DNA of 64,000 nucleotides from Acinetobacter pecorum (GTDB lineage: Bacteria > Pseudomonadota > Gammaproteobacteria > Pseudomonadales > Moraxellaceae), in the NCBI RefSeq assembly GCF_014837015.1, contig NZ_JACSPT010000008.1, positions 92,662-156,661 of the forward strand. Reading direction: 5' to 3'. Position numbers and translations under genes: made by a program. The notes beneath the pieces were generated by a model. It saw nothing but the letters and a program-made list of their open reading frames with translations. It was not told the DNA's origin and did not search any database. Below are positions 1 through 8,024 of this stretch, in pieces. The stretch's first letter is position 1; each line of letters starts with the position of its first letter.

Positions 1-291
1 TTATACTCATCGTTTTCTTGAAATTATACTTTATCCTTGATGAGCTGCAGTTTTTTGTCAAACGGAACTTGCTGCTCACTTGAATTAATAATATCGATAC
101 CGGTTCATTTTAAAATCAGCCCCGAACCTATGCGGGAAAGTGAGTGTTATCAGATTATAAAATCCTGCTAAAAGTATTATCAATTTACTAAATGACCTAA
201 TAGCCTAGAATCAGGCTAAGCTATATAAAATAAGCAAAGTGATGTGATTATTTTGGCAGGATTGCCGAAAATTGATTAGATGAGTTAAAGA
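1..291. other. Non-coding region upstream of maeA
   Basis: I see no gene here. The stretch is AT-rich. Close to maeA it holds a 6-6-6 inverted repeat, TAGCCT-AGAATC-AGGCTA (201-218), directly followed by the -10-like run TATATAAAAT (222-231). That arrangement could be an operator and promoter for the malic enzyme gene, but no good -35 hexamer stands out, so it is only a suggestion. The upstream gene lies outside the window. Confidence 0.4.
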
Positions 292-1992
292 ATGCCCAGA
301 GAAAATTTGAACAGTAAGCGTCCCTTATATATTCCTTATGCTGGAAATACTCTGTTAGAACTCCCTTTACTCAATAAAGGCTCTGCATTTTCTGAAGAAG
401 AGCGCAGAAGTTTTAATTTACATGGCTTGATTCCTCATGTTACCGAAACGATTGAGGAACAAAGTCAGCGTTCTTATCAGCAATATAGTGCGTTTAACAG
501 TGATATTAACAAGCATATTTATCTGCGGAATATCCAGGATACCAATGAGACCCTGTTTTACCATCTGATTGAACATCATCTTAGCGAGATGATGCCGATT
601 ATTTATACTCCAACGGTAGGTGAGGCATGTCAGCACTTTTCTGATATTTATCGCCGTCACCGCGGGATTTTTATTTCCTATCCGGACCGCGACCAGATCG
701 ACCAGATTATTCACAATATCAGTAAAAGAAATGTGAAAGTCATTGTGATTACGGATGGTGAGCGCATTCTGGGTCTTGGAGATCAGGGCATTGGCGGCAT
801 GGGGATTCCCATTGGCAAACTGGCGCTCTACACCGCATGTGGCGGGATCAGTCCGGCTTATACCTTGCCCATTACCCTCGATGTCGGCACCAATAATCAG
901 CTACTGTTGAGTGACCCGATTTATATGGGCTGGCGCCAACCGCGGATCAGCGGCGATGAATATTATGCTTTTGTCGAAACGGTGATTCAGGCGATTCAAC
1001 AGCGCTGGCCTGATGCCTTGATCCAGTTTGAAGACTTTGCCCAGAAAAATGCCATGCCTTTGCTGGAAAAATACCGTGATCGGATCTGCTGTTTTAATGA
1101 TGATATCCAGGGCACCGCTGCGGTGTCTGTCGGTAGTCTGATTGCTGCTTCGCGTGCAGCAGGCAAGCTGCTTAAAGATCAGGTCGTTGCATTCCTGGGA
1201 GCAGGTTCGGCCGGTTGCGGGATTGCAGAACAGATCATTAAGCAAATGGTGGCTGAAGGCTTGAGTGATGCGGAAGCGCGTGCACGCATATTTATGGTCG
1301 ACCGCTTTGGTCTGATCACTGAAAATCAGCCGAATTTACTGAACTTCCAGCGTAAACTGGCACAGCCGCTTGAAAATGTAGAAAACTGGGCAGATGCCGA
1401 ACGCATGATTTCTCTGCTGGATGTAGTCAAGCGCGCCAAACCGACGGTACTGATTGGAGTGTCAGGACAGCCCGGTTTATTCACTCAGGAAGTGATTGAA
1501 GCCATGGCTGAAAACAGTATGCAACCGATTATTTTCCCCCTGTCGAATCCGACCTCCCAGGTAGAAGCCGTGCCGGCAGATATTTTGCAATGGACCCAGG
1601 GCAGGGCACTGATTGCGACGGGCAGTCCATTTGCTCCCGTGAATTATAAGGGCCAGATCCATCATATTTCCCAGTGTAATAATTCTTATATTTTTCCGGG
1701 TATAGGTTTGGGAGTGATTGCTTCGGGTGCCAAGCGTGTGACAGATAATATGTTGATAGCTTCCAGTAATGCTTTGGCCGACTGTTCACCAAAACTGCAA
1801 GATCCTCAGGCAGATTTACTGCCAAGTCTGGATAGTTTGCAGACTATTTCAAAGCAGATTGCATTAAAAGTAGCGCTTGCTGCGATTGAAGACGGGGTAG
1901 CACCGAAAGTCAGTGTGGAAAGCTTACAGCAGGCAATTGAGCGTAATTTCTGGACGCCAAAATACCGTGATTATAAGCGCAGCACCTTTTAA
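292..1992 (+). CDS. maeA: NAD-dependent malic enzyme (oxaloacetate-decarboxylating)
   Basis: The enzyme oxidatively decarboxylates malate to pyruvate with reduction of NAD, linking the TCA cycle to pyruvate in the cytoplasm. The 566-residue length fits the long bacterial SfcA/MaeA type. The N-terminal half has the family signature around [10 protein letters not shown] and the region [11 protein letters not shown]. The middle has FEDFAQKNA and [12 protein letters not shown], typical of the malic domain metal and substrate site. The NAD domain carries the Rossmann motif [13 protein letters not shown], and [10 protein letters not shown] follows. The ATG start precedes the conserved N-terminal motif by the usual distance. 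The gene stands alone and is followed by a clear terminator, so it is not part of the capsule locus downstream. The NAD rather than NADP preference is inferred from family resemblance. Confidence 0.95.
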   Translation: MPRENLNSKRPLYIPYAGNTLLELPLLNKGSAFSEEERRSFNLHGLIPHVTETIEEQSQRSYQQYSAFNSDINKHIYLRNIQDTNETLFYHLIEHHLSEMMPIIYTPTVGEACQHFSDIYRRHRGIFISYPDRDQIDQIIHNISKRNVKVIVITDGERILGLGDQGIGGMGIPIGKLALYTACGGISPAYTLPITLDVGTNNQLLLSDPIYMGWRQPRISGDEYYAFVETVIQAIQQRWPDALIQFEDFAQKNAMPLLEKYRDRICCFNDDIQGTAAVSVGSLIAASRAAGKLLKDQVVAFLGAGSAGCGIAEQIIKQMVAEGLSDAEARARIFMVDRFGLITENQPNLLNFQRKLAQPLENVENWADAERMISLLDVVKRAKPTVLIGVSGQPGLFTQEVIEAMAENSMQPIIFPLSNPTSQVEAVPADILQWTQGRALIATGSPFAPVNYKGQIHHISQCNNSYIFPGIGLGVIASGAKRVTDNMLIASSNALADCSPKLQDPQADLLPSLDSLQTISKQIALKVALAAIEDGVAPKVSVESLQQAIERNFWTPKYRDYKRSTF

Positions 1993-2402
1993 TGAGGTCA
2001 AATAAATTTTGCTGTGCTAGCCTGAGTTGATTTGATGCCCAGGCAAGAATAGGATTGTTTGATTAATCAGGAAATAATCGTGCATTACTATTTTAAATAG
2101 CATTTAAAGCCTCTTCTTGTTTCCGCAAGAAGGGGCTTCCTTGAAAATTTTTTAATGTTTGAAAAATGTGGATGAAAGAGTTCGAATATAAAAATAACCC
2201 TCATAAAAAAGATCAGGGCCTTACAGCTGAAGCAGGCAAAGTAGACTGCAACCTCAGACTTCCACTTAAAAAGATAAAGACAATTTTATTAGAGGCTTAA
2301 GGGTTCGGGTGTAAATGAGAGAAGAGAAGTATTAACGGACAACTTTGTTTTTAGTTATAATTTTTCCAAATATGAATCAAGTATAGAATAAGGCTACTTC
2401 CA
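1993..2402. other. Intergenic region between maeA and the capsule locus
   Basis: Apart from the maeA terminator, this 410-base AT-rich stretch shows no coding potential. A plausible promoter for the next gene is TTAACG (2332-2337), an 18-base spacer and TATAAT (2356-2361), with a second possible -10 (TAGAAT) at 2384-2389. No JUMPstart/ops-like element was recognised. Confidence 0.4.
2107..2138 (+). terminator. Rho-independent terminator of maeA
   Basis: A hairpin with arms AAGCCTCTTCTTG and CAAGAAGGGGCTT around a 6-base loop lies about 115 bases after the maeA stop codon. The stem has one T-G pair. The following bases contain only a short T run, so termination may be moderate. Confidence 0.7.
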
Positions 2403-3539
2403 TTGAATTTATTTAAAAAAAATATTTTTGAAAATATTAAAAAACTGGACCAGAAAAAACAAAAAAAAATAGCTGTGGCTCAGGAATTACACAAGATGTT
2501 TATTCACTCCCCAAGCAAATTTATCTTAGATAGTATGGCTTTGTTCACGCAGTCCAAATCCTTTGAAGCCAATTCTGTCTTGGGAAACTCCAGATTAAAC
2601 CAACTCGGCTTACACCGTTTTCGGGTGCAGTTTGCTGCACAAATGGCAGCCCAACGCAGATCAAAGTTAGCGAAGTTCATTCATCCCGCAGACGTTGAAA
2701 ATTTTCAAAAAAACGGGTTTATATTCAGAGAAAACTTTTTAGCTGCAGAAGAGTTTTCGCAATTAAAACAGGAATTACTGACCACGCCTCTGGAAACACG
2801 GGAAACCTTACAGGGGGATACGGTGACTCGCCGTATGGCATTAGATGGCAAAACCTTGAATTACATGCCCGTCACCCAACAATTCCTGCATTCAGCGAAA
2901 TGGAGAAACCTGCTGAACTATGTGGCCAGCTTTAAAGTTCAACCCATCTCTTATCTGCAAGTCATCTTTTCGCATGTCAGAAAAGCCAAAGCGGACCCGC
3001 AAACGAATTTACACAGTGATACTTTTCACCCTAGTGCAAAAGCCTGGCTATTTCTAGAAGATGTCGCTGAAGATGAAGGTCCGTTTGTGTATGTACCCGG
3101 CTCGCATCTGTTAAATCCTGCACGATTAAACTGGGAACAGCAGAAATCTGAAGCAATTACAGCAAAAACTGATGTGATGACCCGCCGAGGCTCTTTTCGA
3201 GTTTCTGAAAGTGAAATACTGGAATTAGGCTATGCAAAACCGCAAGCTTTTGCTGTAAAAGCCAATACCCTGGTGATTGCAGATACCTATGGTTTTCATG
3301 CCAGAGCAAAGAGTCTCAAACCTTCAGTCAGGATTGAGCTATGGGCCTATGCACGTCGAAATCCATTTGTGCCCTGGTTGGGGGGTGATCCACTTTCCTT
3401 GCCCTTTCTGAAGTCAAATCTAGTGCCTTTATATTGGTCAGGTCTGGACTTTATGGAAAAGAAATTCCAGCGCAATAATCCCTGGAAGAAAGTAGGTAAA
3501 AAGTGTGCAGCAGATCCTGCTGTTCTGACCAGTAAATAA
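2403..3539 (+). CDS. PhyH-family Fe(II)/2-oxoglutarate dioxygenase, first gene of the capsule locus
   Basis: This is a phytanoyl-CoA dioxygenase-like protein of 378 residues, expected to hydroxylate a small substrate or sugar using iron, oxygen and 2-oxoglutarate. The iron triad is visible: His204 and Asp206 in LHSDTFHP, and the distal His299 in YGFHARAKS. A downstream Arg in RIELWAYARR would bind 2-oxoglutarate. YVPGSHLLNP is also typical of PhyH folds. The best start is a TTG at 2403, preceded by AAGG (2390-2393) at good spacing; an ATG at 2496 is an alternative that would drop about 31 residues. It reads in the same direction as kpsM about 200 bases downstream, so a role in polymer or precursor modification is likely but unproven. 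The substrate is unknown. Confidence 0.8.
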   Translation: MNLFKKNIFENIKKLDQKKQKKIAVAQELHKMFIHSPSKFILDSMALFTQSKSFEANSVLGNSRLNQLGLHRFRVQFAAQMAAQRRSKLAKFIHPADVENFQKNGFIFRENFLAAEEFSQLKQELLTTPLETRETLQGDTVTRRMALDGKTLNYMPVTQQFLHSAKWRNLLNYVASFKVQPISYLQVIFSHVRKAKADPQTNLHSDTFHPSAKAWLFLEDVAEDEGPFVYVPGSHLLNPARLNWEQQKSEAITAKTDVMTRRGSFRVSESEILELGYAKPQAFAVKANTLVIADTYGFHARAKSLKPSVRIELWAYARRNPFVPWLGGDPLSLPFLKSNLVPLYWSGLDFMEKKFQRNNPWKKVGKKCAADPAVLTSK

Positions 3540-3748
3540 GAAACGTTTTAAACTTAGAACACTGGATCGGCCTTGAATATGGACAAAAAAGCTCGTATTA
3601 AATAAAGCAGTGATTGAATTTTTTTCTCATTTCGCTGTCTACCACTTAAGTATAGGCAGGTTTATTTACTGGGGGTTTAACTTTCTTCTCTTTATTGATC
3701 GCTGTATGATAGTGAAAATTTTACATAATAAATTTATAAGTCATCGCA

Positions 3749-4576
3749 ATGGAACCACAACGTCAGATGCCATTAAGAAAACTCCCACGCCTGAAAGCAC
3801 GTGGTGGTTTACAGGTGATGTATGCATCGATACGTGCATTATTGCTTCGGGAATTACAAACCCGCTTTGGTCAATACCGTCTAGGATATTTATGGGTTTT
3901 TTTAGAGCCTTTATTGACTATTGGGATCATGGTGATACTTTTTGGTACCGTCATGCAACGAACATTACCGGGGATGGATTATGCTGTTTTTTTAATTAAT
4001 GGCATTATTCCTTTCTTTATGTTTAGAACGGGAGTGACTTTGGGGATCAGTGCCACTGAATCCAATCGGGGCTTGTTTAGCTATCGCCCAGTCAAACCGA
4101 TCGATGCTTTACTGGCACGAAATATTCTTGAATTCCTGCTTAAATTTACCGCTTATATTGCTTTTACTGCAGCCTTTGTATGGTTTGGCTATCACATCAG
4201 TTTTGAACAAATTCCGCAACTTCTAGGCTATTGGGCGCTCTTATTTATATTTATGCTGGCGTGTAGCCTGATTTTTATTGTAATTGGTGATTTCTCAAAA
4301 GAAATAGGGAAATTTCTTTCAATGTTCTTTTTAATCCTTTACTTCCTGTCTGGTATTTTATATTCCATTCATATTATTCCAGTGGAATATCGTGAATATT
4401 TATTATACAACCCCTTGATTCATATCTTTGAGTTAATGCGCCATGCGGTTGCGCCGACTTATAGTTTAGTGCCAGGAATTAGTTTGAGTTACTTTGTCAT
4501 ATGGATCATTGTCTCCTTATTCATCGGATTATTACTATATAAACGCTTTGAACGCCATATGGTGAAATCAAAATGA
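3749..4576 (+). CDS. kpsM: Capsule polysaccharide ABC exporter, permease KpsM
   Basis: This is the inner-membrane permease of an ABC-2 type exporter that moves lipid-linked capsule polymer from cytoplasm to periplasm. It has 275 residues, slightly longer than the usual ~258 of KpsM, and about six hydrophobic segments. The N-terminal cytoplasmic stretch (LLRELQTRFGQYRLGYLWVFLEP) is characteristic of polysaccharide-export permeases, including the short amphipathic RELQTRFG helix. The stop overlaps the start of kpsT by four bases (ATGA), so the two are translationally coupled. KpsM with KpsT, KpsE and KpsD defines group 2/3-type capsule export. Confidence comes from the family motifs and from the full kps order around it. 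Confidence 0.93.
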   Translation: MEPQRQMPLRKLPRLKARGGLQVMYASIRALLLRELQTRFGQYRLGYLWVFLEPLLTIGIMVILFGTVMQRTLPGMDYAVFLINGIIPFFMFRTGVTLGISATESNRGLFSYRPVKPIDALLARNILEFLLKFTAYIAFTAAFVWFGYHISFEQIPQLLGYWALLFIFMLACSLIFIVIGDFSKEIGKFLSMFFLILYFLSGILYSIHIIPVEYREYLLYNPLIHIFELMRHAVAPTYSLVPGISLSYFVIWIIVSLFIGLLLYKRFERHMVKSK

Positions 4577-5235
4577 TTGAATTAAAAAATCTAACAAAAT
4601 CATACGCCACACCCAAAGGACGGCATTATGTGTTTAAAGATTTAAATGCAGTTTTACCGGAAAATAAAAGCGTGGCCCTGTTGGGGAAAAACGGTGCGGG
4701 CAAGAGTACCTTGCTGCGTGTGATTGGCGGAATTGACTACGCAGATTCGGGCAAGGTAATCACCAATAAAACCATTTCCTGGCCGGTGGCATTGTCCGGG
4801 GGGGTTCAGGGCAGCCTGACTGCCCGGCAAAATGTACGCTTTGTGGCCAGGCTTTATGTAAATAGTCATGATGAAGTTGAACATGTGGTAAATTTTGTTG
4901 AAGAGTTTGCTGAAATTGGTAAATACTTTGATATGCCAATGAAAAGTTACTCGAGTGGTATGCGTAGCCGGATTGGTTTTGGTTTAAGTATGGCGTTTAA
5001 TTTTGATTATTATTTGCTCGATGAAGCTGGTGCAGTAGGGGATGCTTCTTTCCGAAAAAAGAGTCAGGCTTTACTTGACGAACTTAAAGAAAATTCAAAT
5101 ATTATTATGGTTTCTCATGACTTAAAGGATTTAACCCGCAATTGTGACGTTGCTTTCTTGGTGCGGGATGGTAAAGCAGAATATTTTGATAATGTGCAAG
5201 ATGCAGTAGGGGTATATAAAGCGTATGCAAGCTAA
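4573..5235 (+). CDS. kpsT: Capsule polysaccharide ABC exporter, ATPase KpsT
   Basis: This cytoplasmic ATPase powers the KpsM permease. The 220-residue length is exactly typical. Walker A is GKNGAGKST (38-46), the ABC signature is the KpsT-type YSSGMRSRIGFG, and Walker B is YYLLDEAGAVGDASF. VSHD supplies the H-loop. The start overlaps kpsM by 4 bases, and the 3' end overlaps kpsE by 11 bases, consistent with one operon. Confidence 0.95.
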   Translation: MIELKNLTKSYATPKGRHYVFKDLNAVLPENKSVALLGKNGAGKSTLLRVIGGIDYADSGKVITNKTISWPVALSGGVQGSLTARQNVRFVARLYVNSHDEVEHVVNFVEEFAEIGKYFDMPMKSYSSGMRSRIGFGLSMAFNFDYYLLDEAGAVGDASFRKKSQALLDELKENSNIIMVSHDLKDLTRNCDVAFLVRDGKAEYFDNVQDAVGVYKAYAS

Positions 5236-6322
5236 AATAAATAAGCGACTCTGGGTCGCCTATACCTGCTGTGTCCTGATCCCGGTGGTGATCATAGTCA
5301 TTTATCTGTTCGCCTTTGCCAAAGACCGTTATCAGTCTTCTTCGATACTGTTGGTGAAGCAGGTGGCAGATACGCCAGTGGCTGATACTGCAGGAATAGG
5401 CGCTTTGTTGGGCGTGCCCAATACCAGTCGTGAAGACTCTCAAATTCTGAAAGAGTATATTGGCTCTCGCGATATGATCGAGAGGCTGGATCAAACGCTG
5501 AATCTGCGCAAAGAATTTTCATCGGTCAGTGACCCAATCTTTGCATTGCCTCAAGATGCCTCAATCGAAGACTTGGTTGAATATTTTAACAAAATGATTA
5601 AAGTCGAACTTGATGAGCAAACCATGATGCTACATGTACATGCTCAGGGCTTTTCGCCAGAGTTCTCACTGAAACTCAATCAAGAAGTATTAAAGCAAAG
5701 TGATGAGTTTATCAATGAAATTTCCCAGACCATTGCGCAAGAGCAGCAAGTATTTGCAGAGAAACAGTATACAGAAGCAACAGCGCAGTTAGATGAGGCT
5801 CGTCAGGCGGTACTCCAGTACCAAAATGAAAATGAAATCTTTGATCCTGAATTACAAGCCAAAGCGGTGGCGACACTGATTGCAGGTTTACAGAGTAGTT
5901 TGGCGCAATTGAAAACTGAAGAACGGACACTACTTAGCTATTTAACCCCTGAAGCACCTCAAGTAGTGGCTTTACAGAGTCAAATCGCAGCCTTGCAACA
6001 GCAAATTAATACTGAAAGTTCAAAACTGACTTCACCGAATAACTTAAAACTGAATAAGAATGTAGCTGACTTTGAAGCACTGAAGGCGCAGGTTGAATTT
6101 GCCGCTGATCTTTATAAAATCTCTTTGGTATCTTTGGAAAAAGCGCGTTTAGAAGCTTCACGTAAGCTCAAGAAATTGGTGGTGATTGCGACACCGCGTT
6201 TAGCTCAGGATGCTTTATATCCGCGGAAAGTGTATATCAGTCTGACTTCATTTATTTTATTGAATATTATTTTTGGTATTGGATTACTGATTCATTCAAT
6301 TATCCGTGAGCACAGAGAATAA
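5225..6322 (+). CDS. kpsE: Capsule export inner-membrane polysaccharide co-polymerase family protein KpsE
   Basis: KpsE is the periplasmic adaptor anchored in the inner membrane that joins the KpsMT exporter to the outer-membrane channel. The 365-residue protein has one membrane segment near the N-terminus (about 9-31) and one near the C-terminus (about 337-358). Between them is a long Gln/Ala/Glu-rich region (about 150-290) expected to be coiled coil. The motif LAQDALYPRKVY before the second membrane helix is characteristic of the family. It overlaps kpsT and lies 3 bases before kpsD. Confidence 0.92.
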   Translation: MQAKINKRLWVAYTCCVLIPVVIIVIYLFAFAKDRYQSSSILLVKQVADTPVADTAGIGALLGVPNTSREDSQILKEYIGSRDMIERLDQTLNLRKEFSSVSDPIFALPQDASIEDLVEYFNKMIKVELDEQTMMLHVHAQGFSPEFSLKLNQEVLKQSDEFINEISQTIAQEQQVFAEKQYTEATAQLDEARQAVLQYQNENEIFDPELQAKAVATLIAGLQSSLAQLKTEERTLLSYLTPEAPQVVALQSQIAALQQQINTESSKLTSPNNLKLNKNVADFEALKAQVEFAADLYKISLVSLEKARLEASRKLKKLVVIATPRLAQDALYPRKVYISLTSFILLNIIFGIGLLIHSIIREHRE

Positions 6323-6325
6323 ATT

Positions 6326-8008
6326 ATGAAAAAAATTGCTTTATCGATTTTATCATTGGCGTGTGCAACGGCAAGCTATGCATTTGAGCCAAACCTTTTA
6401 CCCACAGAAGTGTCTCAGGCTTTCAATGGTGGAAACTTGGATCCAAGCAGTGCCAATAATGCTGCTCTATTAAAGAGTCAATCGGTGGTTGAGCTTTCTC
6501 CAAGTAGCTCAATGAAATATCCAAATCGAAATCAGATGTTTGGTTCACAGCTCTTTAAGGGGGCTTTTGCTTCAACTGCAGGATCAACCTTCAATAGTAG
6601 TTATCAGATTAACCCGGGCGATAATATTAATTTACGTCTCTGGGGCGCTTATCAGTTTAACGGTACTCAAACCGTCGATCCACAAGGCAATATTTTTATT
6701 CCGAATGTTGGACCGGTCAAAGTGGTGGGTGTTCGTAATGGCAATCTGCAGTCGGTAGTTGAAGCGCAGGTACGACGTATTTATGTGTCTAATGTCGGCG
6801 TGTATGCCGCCCTTGAGCAAGCTCAGCCCGTGAAGGTGATGGTCACCGGATTTGTCAATCAGCCGGGTAATTATGGTGGTGTAGCCAATGATAGTGTGAT
6901 TGCGTATCTGGACCGCGCGGGTGGGGTAGATCCAGAACGTGGTAGTTATATTGATATTAAAGTTATGCGCAATGGCCAAACGGTTCAGCAGGTCGATTTG
7001 TATGACTTCCTATTACAAGGTCAAATTCGTCCTTTTTCCTTCCGTGACGGTGATGTAATTGTGGTCGGGCAGCGTACCCATACCTTTAATGTCTCGGGTG
7101 AGGTTTATAACCAGAATGACTTTGAGTTTAACTCACCTGCGGTTACGCTGGCACAGGCTTTGGCATTTGCCAAGCTTAAACCCGGAGCGACCAATGTCAG
7201 TATTCAACGCCGGCAAGGTGCAGAATACCGTAGTGAATATTATTCGTTGAGTCAAGCATCGAATATCATGATTGAGGATGGTGATATTGTCACTGTAACG
7301 GCTGACCGTTATGCGGGTACGATTCAAGTACGTGTAGATGGTGCTCATAATGGTGCCCATGCTATTGTTTTACCTTATGGGGCTAAATTGAGTGATGTGT
7401 TGACCCAATTACAGCCTAATGCCTTGGCTGAGGTTGAGTCATTGCAATTATTTCGTCCTTCGGTGGCCAAGCGTCAAAAAGAGATGTTGAATGTTGCTCT
7501 AGATAAGTTAGAAGAAACAACATTTAATGCACGCTCAAGCACTCAGGAAGAAGCTGCTTTACGTTTACGTGATGCTGAACTCGTCAAGCAGTTTATTACC
7601 AAAGCGAGATTGGTTGAGCCTAAAGGGCAAGTCGTACTGAACCCGGACAGTTTTCATGATGTGATACTGGAACAGGGTGATATTTTACATATTCCAGAAA
7701 AAACATCTGTAGTTATGGTACATGGCGAAGTAGCTTTTCCGAATGGCATTGAATACAAAAATGGCTTAAGTGCTAAAAATTATATTGAGCAGGTCGGTGG
7801 CTTTAGCCAGAAATCAAATAAATCCAAAGTGATTGTGATTCGACAAAATGGTAAAGCTGAACTGGTACGTAAAAGTGAAAAAATTAAGCAGGGCGATGAG
7901 ATCCTAGTTTTGCCTAAAGCTCAGACCAAGGGGATAGAGTTGACGCGCGGAATCACCCAAGTGCTTTATCAAATTGCAGTAGCGGCGAAAGTTGCTTTAG
8001 ATTTATAA
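6326..8008 (+). CDS. kpsD: Capsule polysaccharide export protein KpsD (outer-membrane channel family)
   Basis: KpsD is the periplasmic/outer-membrane component that lets the finished capsule polymer exit. The 560 residues match the usual ~558. A signal peptide (MKKIALSILSLACATASYA, cleaved before FEP) starts the protein. The polysaccharide export domain follows at about 90-180 (INPGDNINLRLWGAYQFNG, then VDPQGNIFIPNVGPVKVVG), then SLBB-like repeats (VMVTGFVNQPGNYGG; FNVSGEVYNQNDF; VMVHGEVAFPNGIEYKNG). No lipobox is seen, consistent with KpsD rather than Wza. It is the last of the four export genes; the AT-rich glycosyltransferase genes start 16 bases later. Confidence 0.93.
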   Translation: MKKIALSILSLACATASYAFEPNLLPTEVSQAFNGGNLDPSSANNAALLKSQSVVELSPSSSMKYPNRNQMFGSQLFKGAFASTAGSTFNSSYQINPGDNINLRLWGAYQFNGTQTVDPQGNIFIPNVGPVKVVGVRNGNLQSVVEAQVRRIYVSNVGVYAALEQAQPVKVMVTGFVNQPGNYGGVANDSVIAYLDRAGGVDPERGSYIDIKVMRNGQTVQQVDLYDFLLQGQIRPFSFRDGDVIVVGQRTHTFNVSGEVYNQNDFEFNSPAVTLAQALAFAKLKPGATNVSIQRRQGAEYRSEYYSLSQASNIMIEDGDIVTVTADRYAGTIQVRVDGAHNGAHAIVLPYGAKLSDVLTQLQPNALAEVESLQLFRPSVAKRQKEMLNVALDKLEETTFNARSSTQEEAALRLRDAELVKQFITKARLVEPKGQVVLNPDSFHDVILEQGDILHIPEKTSVVMVHGEVAFPNGIEYKNGLSAKNYIEQVGGFSQKSNKSKVIVIRQNGKAELVRKSEKIKQGDEILVLPKAQTKGIELTRGITQVLYQIAVAAKVALDL

Positions 8009-8024
8009 GAATGAGGAAGTTTAA

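Noticed and set aside
131..140. GCGGGAAAG matches 9 bases of the tRNA-Gly 3' end and could be a left attachment site of a kps island
   Set aside because: Nine bases are too few, the flanking bases diverge at once, and the site would place the housekeeping maeA gene inside the island. No integrase is present.
3610..3999. A 129-residue open frame before and across the start of kpsM
   Set aside because: It overlaps kpsM in another frame and its product has no recognisable features; kpsM has the conserved family motifs from its own start.
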